Translations under genes and position numbers: made by a program
Notes under the pieces: generated by a model
The model's database searches: none
What the model was told of the DNA's origin: nothing
Seen by the model: only the letters and a program-made list of their open reading frames with translations
Origin: Tetradesmus obliquus
Taxonomy: Eukaryota; Chlorophyta; Chlorophyceae; Sphaeropleales; Scenedesmaceae
DNA: 64,000 nt
Assembly (NCBI GenBank): GCA_030272155.1
Contig: CP126202.1
Coordinates: 3,059,501-3,123,500, forward strand
Reading direction: 5' to 3'
Shown here: in pieces, positions 44,410-58,600 of the stretch
Layout of the letters: every line of letters begins with the position of its first letter
How positions within the stretch are numbered: the stretch's first letter is position 1

Positions 44410-47400
44410 CTAAGCATCTGCAGCGCCCGGCACTGGGCTCGCTGCCAAGCTTTCACACCCCGCTGCTGCCGTCCCCCCTTCCCCGTCCTCGTCATCTGCT
44501 GCACCCGCAGCAGCCGCGGCTGCCTCCGGCTGTGCAGCTGGCAGCACCTTGGCTGACACTGTCAGTGTGAGCACGTTGACCTCACTCTTCAACACCACCT
44601 CGCCCACAAAGTCGCCCGGCTGCTCTGCCACCAGCTCCAGAGTGAAAGTGGCCTCCATGCCTGCTGGCAGCGGGCCAGGCTTGTACAGCACCCTAAAACA
44701 GCGGCAGCAAAAGCAGCATTTTGTGCCAGAAATCAGCCTAAAGGACAGGGCGCAAGGCACTTGAACACTAGTAGACTGCAAACAGGGACACATGCTGACA
44801 ACATGGACTCCTCCTCAGGTCTGACCTGAAGCACGGTTGCATGCCAGCTGCAGACACAGCACCTGCTAGTTCACACATCGCGTGGCAGACACTTGGTTCA
44901 CTGACTTGCATAAACTAAACACAAGCTATATGGCTGGCTGCCCACCTCAGCGGCAGCTCCGGCCGGCTGATGCTGAAGCGCGCCACGCCTGTGGACACGT
45001 TGAGCACGCGCGCGGTGCGGTGCACCACGCTGCCCTGCGCCACGCTGCCAAAGTGGATGTGGCCGGGGCTCAGCGCCAGCTGCTTGCCTTCAGGGGAAGG
45101 TTTAATAAGAGCCAGCAGAGAACACACAAGTTGGCACCCCACAGGCATACGTAACACACCAGGCAATGCAGCATCAGCGCAAGCTACTGCGGGGGGTCAG
45201 CTGTGCAATGGTGCCTTGCTGGGCCCAGATCTTTCCTGCATGCTGCTTCCCAAATGCGGCTACAAACAATTAGCACGAGCCAGATGCTGCATGCATGCAT
45301 GCACATGTACCTGCTTTGCCGCTGTGCTGGATGAGGCAGGCGCTGCTGGTCTTGGTGCTGCGCATGGCTGGCAGCTCCTTGGCCAGGTAGGCGGAGTTGA
45401 GCGCAGCGGGCGCCTGGCTCTGCAGCAGCAGCGAGGTGTGCACATTGTACGAGGGTGATACAGCAGCAGCAGCAGCGGCAGTACATGATGATGGCGAGGT
45501 TTTCCAGATGCATGCTCTTGGGCATTACTGTTACCAGCTGGCGCACTGCCAATACAACTGCCACCAAACTGCCGAAGCTCCGCATCCACGCACCTTGAGG
45601 TGTGAGGCTGGCAGCGACACCTGTGCCGCCCTTGGCTGCCCATACACATCATACGCGTGGCTCCTCAGGCTGCTGCCAAGCCCTCCACTGGACCTCATCA
45701 CTGCCTCACCGCCTTCCAGCAAGCCCTCACACTGGCTGCTGCTGCAGCTGCTGCCCATAATGATCTGCCTCACAGCAGCATCTGCGGCCTCCTCTTGCAG
45801 TCGCTGCAGCTGCTGCAGCTGCTGGGGGCTGTAAGCCGTCGCGGCATTGGCGGCAGCGGCACCGTGAAGCGTTGCTGGCTTGCCAGAGTACATCAGCGGT
45901 GTGACACCCGTGCTGAGAGGTGACCCCAGCTTGGAACTGCCACCCGCTGCTACTGCTCCTGCTGTTGCACCTAATCCAGCTGCTGATGATCTGCTCCCTG
46001 GTGACTTGCTGCTGCCGCCTCGGCTTGCAGCAGCAGCGGCAGCTGCTGCTGCCCTGGGCGACAGTGCTGCCATGGCAGCTGCATAGCCCTGGGCATCACC
46101 AGCTGCATCTGCTAGTGTGGTGCTGCCTGCGAGGTACACTCCAGGCTTGTGCTGTGTGCCTGCAGCAACCGGCAACCACAGCAAATAAGAGACCAAGCAG
46201 ACACAATGTGCAGCATTGCAAAGCAGGCATGAATCGCTTGCCAGCGCTGGTATGGCAGCTGGCTGGCATGTGATGCACAAGCATGCGGGCGCACATGCAA
46301 GCCAGCCTTGCAGCCTTCCTCAATCACAGCATACAGCTGATGGCACAGCATTTCCTGTTTATTCTGTTGTTTATCTGATGCAGAGCACACCTGCAGAGGC
46401 TGGTGCCACAGGCTTGGCTGGTGGCAAGTCATGGCGGGTGAGCTTGGTGCCCTGCAGCAGCGGGTCTGCAGCAGCAGCCAGCTGGCCCTCCTGTGCTTCA
46501 AAGTACCTGAGCGTCTTGCCTGGCTCGGGGCGCTGCGGGCAGTGGTCGAAGGGGCCGGCTGGCTTCACCCAGGGCCTGCAGGTGGCGGCAGCAGCAGCAG
46601 CAAGTGCATCAGCAGGTGCGTCAGCAGCAGCAGTACCAGGTGCGTCAGCAGGTGCTTCAGCACTGCAAACCTTAGGTGTGTCAGTGATCATGCCCAGGGC
46701 GCATGATCTGCAACAGGATACACACGTGGCGTGAAGGAATGCCACAAGCAAAGATGTTTGTTCTTGAATGCGTGTCCTGTCACAGCGCTCTTCACGTCCA
46801 CCATTATGCACCAGCGCCTGGCGCTCACTTGTACGGCTTCCTCTTTGCAGCAGCCTCTGCAGCAGCCTTCGCCTCAGCCTCAGCGGCAGCCCTGGCAGCA
46901 GCAGCAGCTGCTGCCGCCTGCTCTGCCACCACCTGTCCCCTCACCGCCTCCAGCCTGCTGCCCCCGCTGCTGCTGCCGCTGCCGTGCATTGTTGCAGCTG
47001 GCCATGGCTGCACTGGCACCACCTGTGCCACCCCTCCCTGCTGCTGAGCTGCTGTCATCAGCGCTGCCACCTCTGCAGCTTCATGTTGCAGAGCCTCACT
47101 TCTAGGGTCCTCTGGAGGCAGCCGGTTGACCAGCTCTGCCTCTTGGGCTGCCATCCAGCTGCTGCAAGCCTGTAGGATTGCCTCTGCTTGGGATTGCAGC
47201 TCTGGTGTCAGTTGTGGAAGCTCCAGCACCTCCCTGACAACAAGAACCTCACTTGCCACGCTGCTGCTGCCAAAAGGCCCGCTAGCGCGCTTGTTTGTCG
47301 CCTGTGATGCATGCAGCCTAGTTGCCAGCAAGCTGCTGCCGCTGCCAATGGTATGCTGAACAGTGCCGACAGCAGGCTCCACAGCTGCAGCCTGGCCAAT

Positions 47401-50400
47401 GCTCAAAACATAGCCAGGGTTCAGTGCAGCAACCCTAGGCAGCCTCAACCCTTGAGCTGGACAGAGCTGCTGCTGCTGCTGCCGCTGCTGAGCCGGCACA
47501 AACACATCAGTCCTGCGGAGGCTGACCAAGCTGCTGGCTGGGTCCACTTGCACCGGCACTGCTACAGCCGGATCCGCAAGCTCCAGAGGCTGCAGCAGCG
47601 GGCTGACGGGGCTGTAGCTGCACAGGAAGGAGTGACAGATCGTGCCTGGCTCTGCTGCACCAACTGCCTGCTGCTGCTCATGCCTCATGCGGCAGCCTAT
47701 TGGCAGGGCATGCGCAGGGACGGATGTCTCTCTTGCTGCTTCACCATCTGCACTGGCTGTTGCTGCAGCTGCTGCATAATCAGCATAGCTTGTGTACTGC
47801 TCCACAGCTGCAGCGCTTAACACCTCATACCCAGATCCAGTCGTGCGGTCGATCACAAACAGGCGAGGCTTGACACCACGGGCCACAGCTGGTGGTGGCC
47901 GCCTGGCAGCAGCTGCAGCAGCAGCCGCTGCCTCTGCTGCCGCTGCTTCTGCAGCCGCCACCGCAGCTGCAGCGGCAGCTGCTGCTTCCGCCGCCTGTCT
48001 GGCTGCCCTTTCTTCATCCAGCTCATCATCAAAAAAGTCGATGCTGCTTGTTGGTGCAGCTGCTGCGGCTGCCGCTGCTACTGCACCCGCAGTCGTTACA
48101 GCCCTGTCAACAGGCGCCTTGCCGTCCCCGGCTGCAGACACTACAGTACTGCTGGCAGCAGCTGCTGAGATTCTGGGTGCTGGGTCAGCACCTGCCATAC
48201 TTGGGGCACTGAGCAGCAGGCTGTGCTCTTCTTCTTCCTGCGCTGCTGCTGCCGCTGCAGTCGCTGCTGCTTCCTCTTCGTGAGCGTTCACCCACACTAG
48301 AACAGAGCCACCTGCAGGCAGTCCGCAGCACAGCATCCTGTTGTCCAATACGCTGATGTCATGGCAGCACAGCGGCTCACAATGATGTACACCAAACACA
48401 ATCAATAATACAACTGCATGATATATGCTAGCTTGCCTGGTGTGACCGGCAATCAGCCACTGCAAAAGACAGTTTTTACCCAGCCCACCTGGTCCTTGGT
48501 GCAGCCGACATCCGCCAGCCTCGCAGATCACCGCCTCTCCACAGCACAGGTCCAACCCTAGCAGGCCCCACGTCTGCTGCTGCCCACACACATCAAGCAG
48601 CGGCAGCACGCCAGCTGTAGGACCGCTAGCAGCTGCTGCTGATGCTGCTGTCCCTTCTGGTGTGATGTTGTCACCATCAGCTGCTGCTGCAAGGTCTGCT
48701 GCTGCAGCAGCTAGTGGTGCAAGCTGGGGCTGTGGTGTTGCCAGGTCAGCAAAGAGCTCAAGGTCGCCGTGCTGCTGGCTGCTGAAGGCCATGCGGCCAC
48801 AGGGAGTGGCCACAAGAGATGCACCGGAGGGCTGGTGGTGCAGAGTGACAGACCTGCTCACCGCATTCCAGCTGAGAGTTACCCCTGCGCACGATTAAAA
48901 CGTTGGCAGGGGCCTGTGGTGAGTGTGCGAATGCACTTAAACCAGTCACAGAGCGCTACAACCCTCCCCATGCTCCCCAAAAGTGGCAACCAGGTACATC
49001 ACATGAGTGTGTGAGCCTCAGTGCATTCTCTACCTAGCTGTATGCGCGGTGCCTAGGTTTCCCACAGCGCACCTGGGCAAGGCTGCAGTGTCACTCCAGT
49101 TGCATCGCCCTTGACCAGAGGCAGAGCTGAGGCCTCAAAGGTCCAGCAGCCACCCACAGTGCTGATGCGGCAGCCCTCGGCATCCTGCAGGCAGCAGCGG
49201 CATTGTTGCCAAAGGCTAATTGAGCTAACGGCGTGATCATGAGAATGACAAGAGCTGACCCATGACTTGAGCACACACAAGCATTACAGCGCCACATTGA
49301 ATGGCTCAAGAATGTGCTGGCCAGCAAGTTGCTATGAAGTTCAGGTGAGGTTTGTGCTCATGGCTAGCCACTGTGCCTTGCTTTGTGCCTCCCTCACCTG
49401 CAACAATTTGCTGCCATCTGCGTACTGCACTGTCATGATGTGGTCCTCACGCGTAGCCACAACAGCAGCAGTGTCGGGATCAGTCAGGCAAGCCGTGCGA
49501 ATGCTGCCTCTCGCAACAGGTGCCAGCTGCTGCAACTGCTGTAGCACATGCTGCAGCTCCGCCTCTCCAGCAGCGGGTGCTGCTGCTGCGCAGCCACCGC
49601 TGCCTGCAGCTGCAGCATCAGCAGATGATGGTGTTGCTGGTGCATCTGTCTTCTTGGCACCACTCTTCTGCTTATCCAATGGCCGCCCCTTGCCTTTCTT
49701 GTTCGCTACCTCTGCAGCTGCTGCTGCCTCAGCGGCTGCCGCTGCTGCTGCAGCCGCCTCCGCGGCAGCTGCCGCTTGAGCTGCAGCCTCGTCAGCAGCA
49801 TCCTTCAGGCGGTCCAATGCACCCTGATCAAGCACCCAGGTTTGCTCGCCAGTGGTAGAGCTCCGTAGCCATCCAGCAGCAGGTACCGAGCTGCCATCTG
49901 CCAAATCCACTGGTGCCTGCTGTAGCTTGCTGGTACTGCCGTCTGGATGCAGGATAGACAGGCCCGCCGTCATGGCGCCACCTGTCAGGATGCCTGCTAC
50001 TCCTGTATCTGCTGCTTGCAAGGCTGCTGCTGTTGTGTCACTGTTGCCTGCTGCTGCATCTGCCTTGATGAGCGTGCCATCAGGTAGCAGAGCATGCCAT
50101 GCAAAGGGGCCCACTGGCAGCTGCCCATCCAGCAAGCCAGGCAGCAACGAGGCCCCAAGCACATTGACACCAGTTGAATGCAGCACCTGCAGATCAACAC
50201 ACTTGTTAGCAGGGCAGCATGAGGGGCGAGTCACAGCATGCGCTTCACATGCACGCACAAACACTACACATACTTGCATTTGTGACGCACAGCAGTTGTA
50301 TTGGGCTCTACCCCAGCCAGCGGATTGGCTGCATAAGCATACATGGTTCTTACCTTGGCTTCAGTTGGCTGGACTGGCGCCAGCATCACTCTGCCATCTG

Positions 50401-53400
50401 TGTTGACTTCAACCAACAGGCCTTGTGGGGTGCAGATCTTCAGCGCCGCAACAGTCGCTGATGCAGCAGTACACGCATTGCTGCTGTCCGCCTGCTTCTG
50501 CTTGCCTCCAGAGCTCTGTTCAGCTGCAGCAGCTGCAGCAGCGGCTGCTGCTGCTGCAGCTGCTGCCTCTGCTGATGCCTGCTGTTCTTGAACCTTGGCC
50601 TGTGCTGCACCTGAGGACTGAGGGCGCTTGCCACTGCTAGGTGTCGTTTTGCCTGAAACAGGCCTGGCAGCTGCTGCCGCTGCTGCCTCTGGTGGTGGTT
50701 CCTGCAAGCTTGCTTCCACTGCCTCAGGCTTAGGCAATTCAACATCTGCATCACTTGCTGCTGTATCCTGCTTGCTTGCACCAGAGCAGCTGGCTGACAC
50801 CACCACCCCTCCATCCAGCGTAGCAATCAACTCATAACAGCCATCAGCATCAGGCTGCAACCTGACAGTACTGCCGGCCTGGCGCAATGCCAGCATACCT
50901 GCACTGCCACGCTCCACAATGCCACCTGCTTCTGTGTACAGCAGCCGCTGCTGCCATGCTTGCTGGGCTGCATCAGGAGACATTTCGTAGACCTGCCGCA
51001 CAGAGAGAAATGACAGGCAGGGTGTGAAATGCACTTCTCTCCACTTCGCCCAACTGCTGGTGCTGCCGGCCAAGCATCTGCATCAAAAGCGGCTCTGGTG
51101 TGGCAAGAAACAGCATGTGTTTGACAGTATTTATGCAAACAGGCGCTTGCAACCGCCACTGAACAAGGCCATTCTTTACCCCTACCTTTTGTGCAAGCTG
51201 CGGTGGGGCGCAACCATGCTCCAGCAGCGGCTGCCAGTACTGCTGGAAAGTCTGTATGTACGGCATGCTGCGGGCAGAGGCCCTGTCTGTCTCAGCCCCA
51301 GCAAACAAGGCCAGCAGCTGCACATCAGCGGGCTCAAAGTGAGCTGCGGCCATGTCTGGGTATTGCTGCATGGCCTTGAGCAGCACCTGCGCCAATGAAG
51401 CAGGTTTGATGTTTCAGGCATCGCTTTGTGTAGCGATATCACGGTGAGCAGGATAGGGGCACAAGCAAGCATGAGCATCTGTTCATGCAGAACTGGAGGG
51501 TTTTACTAGAAGTGCGCTTATAATGTAGCTGCTGCGGCCACTGCTATTGCAGCAAGGGCGAAACACTGCTAAATATCACCTGCCGCATGACCTGTGGCTC
51601 CAAGTGCTCATGGTGGTGCCTCAGCAGAAGCTCCTCTGCATGTGCTGATTGCACCCCACCAGGAAGCATGGCTACGGCTGCCTGCAGCAGCTGGTAGCGC
51701 TCCACTGTTGCCACAGGAAGGCTATCACAGTGAGCCTGCAGCAGGCGCACAACAATGGTTGAACTATTGTTGCAGTCAACTTGTAGTTGCTTGACGTATA
51801 TAAGACAGCCATACAGCTCATGGCATAAAGCTGCAGCTGGCACACCATCGGACATTAAAGATCACAAACAGCTGCAAGTGCCTCACCTGAAGCTCCGAGT
51901 GCTGCAGCTGCCTCTGCAGGCTTGCACTGCACAGCTGGCCTGTCTGCTGTTGCTGCTGCTGCAGCTGGTGGTGCCCAGTATGGCTGCTGCTGTTTGCCTC
52001 GAGGCCTGGCAGCTGCAGCAGCTGCAGCAAGTGATGTTCCACAGAATCAACATCCCATGCAGACATGCCCGCAGTGCCAAAGCTTGGCAAGCTGATGTCA
52101 TCGTGATTGCTGCTTCTACTGCTGCCACTGTTGCTGCTTGCTTTGTGGCTGTTGCTTGCACTGCTGCTTGCACTGCCGCTGCCACTGCTGCTGCTGCTGG
52201 AGTCAGAAAAGCAAGCAGCCAGGAGGGCATTGTCCAGCAAAGATGTTGGGCTGCTGCAAGCTGGAAGCCCAGCTGATGCTGGATTGTGCACGTAACCTGT
52301 TGTGAGGCCACATGCAGCCGCCGCAAGCTCATCCCCCTGCAACCACCAAACACACAAAGCGCGCGTCATGCTGCTGTGTGCTGTTTTCACTGGTTCCCCG
52401 CCGTCCACTTGCTGCTACATGCCACATTGCAGCATGATTCAGCGCAGCGTCATTGCAGCAGACAGTGCACAGCCAGCTGCTGCTTGTACACCTTGTAGCG
52501 CGCACCTCATACAGCACTGTCAGGCCTGCAGGCTCTGCTGGCGCCTCCTGCAGCAGCTTGCTGTCATCACACAGCAGGCCAGCAAAGGCAACTGCCAGCG
52601 CCTGTTCTGCGCTGGCTGCTGCAGCAGCCTGCTGCGCCTGCTGCTCCATGTCCCCCAACGCTTCTGGATCAGCCATGCAGTTGAGGCACACCTGCAGTCA
52701 GCCACAAGATGTCAGTTGCCTAGCTTCACTCTGCCAGACTGCTCAGAGTGCACATTGGCTGGTGAGCTACAGAGGCTGTGGCTGTTGCAGCACTGCTGCT
52801 GTGACGGTGGTGTTCAACGGATGCCGCTTGGCTTTGCTGCTAAATGCAAGCCAGTGTGCATGATGCAATGAGCTGCACCGCTGGAAGTGCATAGCAGCAG
52901 TTGCTTTACTCCCTCACCTGCTCCAGCATCGCATGCAGCACCACGGGTACGCTCTGCCGCTCATGTGGAACGCTGCTCAGCAGCTGCTTGTAGCGATTCA
53001 TGCTGCCGGCGCTGCTGCTGCTGCCGCCGCCTGGTGCAGGCATCCTGTACACTCTGACAGATGTCCTCCACTGGTCATACACCTTTGCGTGGTCCCGCAC
53101 ACTCAGCAGCGCCCGGGCCAGCTCCTTGCAGCCTGGCACTTCCTCTGGAGCTGCAGCAGCAGCGCCACCAGCTGCGCCACCTGCTGCACCACCCGCAGCA
53201 GCAGCTGCTGGAGCCTTGCCACCTGCGGCACCGTTGCCAGTGCCACCGCTGCTGCTCTGGCCAGGCTTAGCAGACCCGGGCTTGCCACCAGAGGCTGATG
53301 CTAGCCGTGACTCACCAGTAGCGGCTGCAAGAGCAGCACGCATTGCTGCAGCTGCGCTTGATGCTGCTGCCCAGGGAGGGTTTGCGATGGTGCCTGTCTG

Positions 53401-55185
53401 TGGCACTGCAGTGAAAGGGCTGCTTGCATCCCCCAACGCCACAGGCAGCAGCAGCAGGCCAGAAAGCGCAGAGTCCCATGGCGCTGCTGCTATGGCTGCC
53501 TGCAACTTTGACAGCTCCTCTGGCAAAGCAGGCTTGCTGTGCTGCTGTGCAGCACCTGTTGAGCCGTCCTGGGCTGGTGTCACAGCTGAACCGGGTGCCG
53601 ATGCCACAGCTGCTGGCACTGCTGGTGCTGTCTGGCTGGTATTGTTGGTGTGCGGGTGCAGCCACACAACAGCGCGTAGGGGGATGTCTGCAGCTGTTAC
53701 GGCAGCTGTCAGCCCGGCTGCTGTAGTGGGCAGCCCCTCCACCCAGTAAGGCTCGTAGTGGTTGTACGGGCTGTTCATTGCCTCTGTTGCAGCACCAACA
53801 CCACTTCCTGCAGGCCCATCACACAGTTCACCACTCCTTGTCATAGCCAGCACCAACTATTGGCGAAGCCTAGGATCATGCAAGCTGCAATAACCGGGCA
53901 AGACAGTCACAAGTAGCTCTGTTGACCCATGCCAGTACCAGTCGGGAGATTGCTGCTGCTGCTCACCTGCTGTTGATGCTGCTGCCTCTGCTGCAGCCAG
54001 CTTTGCATGTGCCGCAGCAAGGCCAGACTCGGCATCTGCCAGCATGCGCTTCTGTTCAGGTGACAGGTCAGGCTGCTCCCGCTGCTGCTCTGCAGATGCC
54101 TCTGCGCCTGCTGCACTGTCTGCTGCGCCATCTGCTGCATCTGACGCCTGCAGCTCTCTTTGCTGCTGGACAGGATCTGCCGGCTCTGGCTGGGGCAGGC
54201 GAGCCTTGACTGCTGCTAGCTTGCTGGCTGCCTCGGACTGCGCAAGCGTGGCGGCTGCAACACCCTCTTGGGCTGCCTGCAGTGTTGAGACACATCATGT
54301 AGCGAATTTAGGCAACAGTTGCCCTGTTGAACGGTGCGTACATGTAGAACATTGTGCTGCACCTGCTTTCCCATCACAACAATGCACCTTGCATCATATA
54401 GCTGCAGCTGCTTCCATCCTCAGCAACTTTGCTGCGTGTTGCAGCAGCTCTTACCTTGGCATCAGCTTCTGCCCTTGCCAGTGCCTCCCGCCTCCTCACA
54501 AGCTCAAACTTCCAGGCCAGGCCCTGGTCCCGCTTGAAGCGCAGCTGCAGCAGCTTGGCAGCCAGCTGAGGTGGCAGGCTGCAGGAAACAATTGTGACAC
54601 TGTTGCGATCATGACAGGCACACTGGCTAACATGTGCTGTGCGCTCCAGCTGGTAAGTGGGGAACGTCAAGTGAGAGGCAGGAGGTGCCTGCTGAGTGGC
54701 ATAAGACCAGTAGCTCAACATTCCGACAGCGGAGCTGGCTCACAGCTTTCACGCACCTTACGGCTTCCCCAGAAGCGGCGGTTGCAGCATTGGCAGCTTC
54801 TGCTGCTGCAACCTCAGCCACCAATGGATCGCTAGGCTCCAGGCGGGCAGCTAGGTCTGCCAGTGAAAGCTGCTGCAGCACTTTCAGCTGCTTGAATGCC
54901 TCCTTGATTGCAGCCAAGTTGAGACCCTCAGCTGCTTGTACAGTGCATACTGCTGCATGCCACTCTGCTTGAAATGGACACTCCGTTGGAAGGTCAGGTG
55001 GCAGCTGCACGGCAGTACAAAGTTTGCAGGACAGACGTGGGATAAGAAGGATGCTCAACTACCCAGGCGGTTCTGTGCAACCAAACTAAGGGCAACAGTG
55101 CAGACATGAATACCTGTGCAGCAGGGTCTGGCTCTACTGGGGGAGCAGGCCCTTTGGCTGCCTTGGCAGAAGCTTTGGGCGGCAT
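44410..55185 (-). CDS. SPAG17: SPAG17/PF6 flagellar central-pair (C1a projection) protein
   Basis: Exons in transcript order: 55185-55114, 55004-54757, 54578-54455, 54276-53967, 53807-52918, 52691-52506, 52336-51887, 51735-51580, 51386-51186, 50992-50354, 50186-49398, 49184-49073, 48884-48489, 48311-46829, 46707-46391, 46159-45594, 45419-45311, 45087-44946, 44692-44410. All 18 junctions keep frame; 2490 residues, near the length of Chlamydomonas PF6 (about 2300). The start MPPKASAKAAKGPAPPVEP is the usual basic start of such axonemal proteins. Family-like blocks: YNHYEPYWVEGLP, repeats of the form HPDGSTSKL / ADGSKLLQV / NTDGRVML, PRLFVIDRTTGSGYEVLSA, KTLRYFEA, and C-terminal ASH/MSP-like strands (LSPGHIHFGSVAQGSVVHRT, VLYKPGPLPAGMEATFTLEL). 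Low-complexity Ala/Gln linkers separate them. PF6 is needed for normal flagellar beating. The exon-18 acceptor is AAG rather than CAG. I noticed no exon echoes in its introns. Confidence 0.85.
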
Positions 55186-55677
55186 GCTGCGTAGTTGTCA
55201 CTGCTGGTATATCAGGCTGATGATTATCAGCCAGCCCTCAAGCCAGGAGGAGCGGCACCATACACGACGCCGTCAAACATAGTAACGCTGTGATAACTGA
55301 GACGATAGCGTCTTAAATGTGTTGAAAAGAAGTAAAGAAGAACAGCAGATGATGGTCAACTCAGGAACCTCACGCTTGAGGGTCGACCTTAATTACAGAT
55401 CATCGTTTAAACCAACATCAGTAATATTGGCTAAGCGACGCAGAGCGACACTCACTGCTGAGCTGTGTCAGCCGAAAACCCTACAAGCACATGCCGCGTT
55501 CAGCGGAGCTCATCTGCGCTTGGGGCTGCTCTTTCCTGGTATTAGTGTTGGTGTCAGATTTTGGAAAAGTTTTGAACCTGTGTCGTGCAACAGAGCGGCA
55601 TTGAAGAATTCAAATTCATTTTGGCACAAAGTGCACGATCTTGCTACCAACAGGCAGTAATAGACTGTAGCTGCACA
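55186..55677. promoter_or_regulatory. Putative bidirectional promoter
   Basis: 492 bases separate the PF6 start (minus strand) from the start of the plus-strand helical-protein gene at 55678; nothing coding is seen, so it probably drives both. Confidence 0.45.
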
Positions 55678-58600
55678 ATGAAGAGGAGGGCAGACACACA
55701 ACCAGGGGTGAGTAGGTTCTTCACCAGGCATCAGGCAAAGCTGCACAGCACGCAAGGCGTTTGCTTGTGTGTAGGCTACAATGCTCGCATTGATGCATTC
55801 ATGCCGTTTCTAATGAATCATAGGCCTGGGAAGCACGCCTTCGTTCTGCAGCAGGGCTGTGTTGGGCAGCATGCACCCTGCATGTTGAGGTTGCTGCTGT
55901 TCCAGCCTAGTCCTAGCATGGTTAGCCATCGCAGCGTCGCGTACTGAATGCACCAACTTCGCCACCCCTACCATCCACTGCAAACAGATCAAAGCTGGTT
56001 TTGCCAAGGCAAAGCAGATCTCCAACAAGCAGGCCAAGGGGGTGCAGCTGCCAGATCTCGAGGCTGATGTGCACAGCAGCCCAGAAGTGCCACGCGTGTA
56101 CATTGATGGAGAGGTATCACAGAAGTACGAGCAGTATAGACAGGAGTATCGAAGCTTGAAAGAGAAGCTGCTGCGTGCCGCCGAGCAGCGCAGGCGCGCG
56201 CGCACCAGCGGCAGCGGCAGCAGCGGCGGCGCAGCTCCCTCAGCAGGCACTCCTGCAAGCAGCGCAGCAGCAGGCACAGCCGATGCAGCAGCAGAAGCCT
56301 CCCCTACAACAGCTGCAGCAGCTGAAGCAGAGGCAGACGCAGCAGCAACAGCAGCAGCAGACCTGCAGGTGCTGGCAGGGCGCTGGCAGAGCCGCGCAGC
56401 ATTCGTGGTGCACCATTTGGAAGCCTGGGCAGGCAGCCGCGTGGCACTGCAGCAGCAGCTGCAGGAGATGCTGATGCACATCGTAATCAACTACGACCTG
56501 CACCCTGACCCACGCATCTCAGTGCAGGCCTACAACCTGCTGTCCCAGAACCTGGCTGCACACCCGCCAGTCAAACCCGCAGCTGTCCTGCAGGAGGGCC
56601 AGCCTCGGCAGCTGCTGCGCTCACCGCTGTCTTGGAACCCGCTTGCCAGGTCAGCGCTGGATGACACAAAAGAAACAGCAGATGCCAAGGAGCGCGCGCC
56701 AATGGGATTTAGGGAAATCTTTGGTGGTGCGCGGTTCAGCCAGCTGCAGAGCCTCGTGCGCAACGCAGTGCAGCTGGTAACAGGCAACAGCAACAGCTCC
56801 TGCTATAACGTGCGGCCACCAGGCCTGCCGCAGGCCAGCACTGGCAAGGCGCTGCTGCTGCTGTGGCTGGTGCAGCTGCTGCAGGCGGATGCGCATGTGC
56901 GACTGGCAGTGTTTGAGGAGCACATGGCTTCCTGCAAGGACCGAGATGCAGATGAAGTGAGGCGGGTGAAGGGCAGGGCAGCCAGCGTGCTGAGCGAGAG
57001 CCTGCTGCACAAGCTCATGCGGGTGAGCGCAGACTGTATGTTGCTTGCAGGAAGTACAGTACCCCTTCTTTGTCGAGCTTGTCATGGTGTTTGTCGTGCA
57101 GTATGGCTCTTTGTGTGTTTGTGGATGTGCCTCATGTGAGCAGTACTTCAAGGACGATGAGGCGAGGGCGCCACATCAAGCGATGCATGCGTGCTGCGCC
57201 TGCTTGTGTCTGTTGCCTCACTCTGACTCTGGTCTGTCACATCCGGTTGCGTTGCTGCACCCCTGGCTGTCAACAGGATGACAGCTTTGGGTGGCGCGAG
57301 GAGGATTCTGACAGTGAGACAGGCAGGCACCGGCTGGTGCGCGACCTGCTGGTGATGGTGGCAACCAGCCCAGACGATGCAGCAGCAGCAGTAGCAGCAG
57401 CAGCAGCTGGCGCTACCAGCCTAGGTGCAGCAGCAGCGGCAGCAGCAGCAGGCCTGGCACCTGTGACTCCAGCAACACCAGCAGCAGCAGCAGCAGCAGA
57501 CTCTAGCAGTGATGCTAAGCTGGCGGCTGCAGCAGTGGTGGCAGCAGCTGCAGCAGTGCAGCCTGTGTCAGCCAGTGACGTGATCGGCGCATCGCGCCGC
57601 CTGCTGCTGCTGCTGTTCCAGATCTTCACAGGCATGGAGGCAGCAGGCGCGTATGCATCAGGTAGTGGCGCACACCATGCTGCGCGCGGCGTGGCAAGCC
57701 AGAACGACCGCTGGTGGCTGGACAATGTGCTGCTGATGGCGCTGACCGGCACGCGCATAATGCAGCCGCTGCGCGAAAGCGCGGGTCCAGTGCGCGCTGC
57801 TGCTGCGCTGCAGCGCGTACTGCAGGCGCTGCCAGCAGTGCATGGGCTGCGGCTCATCTCTGTAGGCGTAGCTGAAGCGATCGGGAAGCGGCCGTATGAT
57901 GCTCGAGATGCAGCCGCCAGCCCCCACGTGGAGTCGCTGTACGAGTATCATAAGGATCAGGGCAAAGGCTTTGCACAGTTCAGGCGCGGAGACGCGCTGG
58001 AGACCATGAAGTGAGTATTATTATGGTGCTTCAGCCAGATTGTGGGCGTCAACTGCTTTGTCAGGGATGGTGTATGCCGCATGGCGGGGCTGTGTGGTGC
58101 GCTTGCCACGTTGTGCTGATGAGTATCCAATGGCTGCATAGTGTGAGCGCACTGCCTTCACTTGCGTGATTACGTAAACTTGGGCAGTGGATGCTGCTGG
58201 CATGCATGCAGCTGTGAGAGCCGCTGGCGGCCAGTATGTGCCAGGCGAAACCTTTGTCTGGTGCAGCAGGATGTTACTTGTGCTGGATAGCTCGCCTCAT
58301 GATGTTGCTACCTTTTCTGCAGCTGATGGCTTTGGTTCTTGCAATGCCCTTGCAGCATGTCCACCATGTACTGCTGCTGCTCCTGCTGCTGCGTGGCGCT
58401 CGCTGCCCGGCTCAAGCCAGCCGCCACAGTGCTGGCGGCAAGGACGCCTTCGCACTCACAATGTGCCGCTGCTGCTCCTGCTGCCACCGTCACTGTGGCT
58501 GCTGTTCTGCAGGGCGCTGGCTGAGCGCCTAAAGTGGGCCTTTTCAGACGTGCTGGGCGGCAAGGAGGCCTTCACGCTCATGCTGTGCAGCCTGGTCAGC

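Noticed and set aside
46216..48283. Plus-strand Ala-rich open frames across 46-48 kb
   Set aside because: Antisense of PF6 exons, whose 19-exon frame is continuous.
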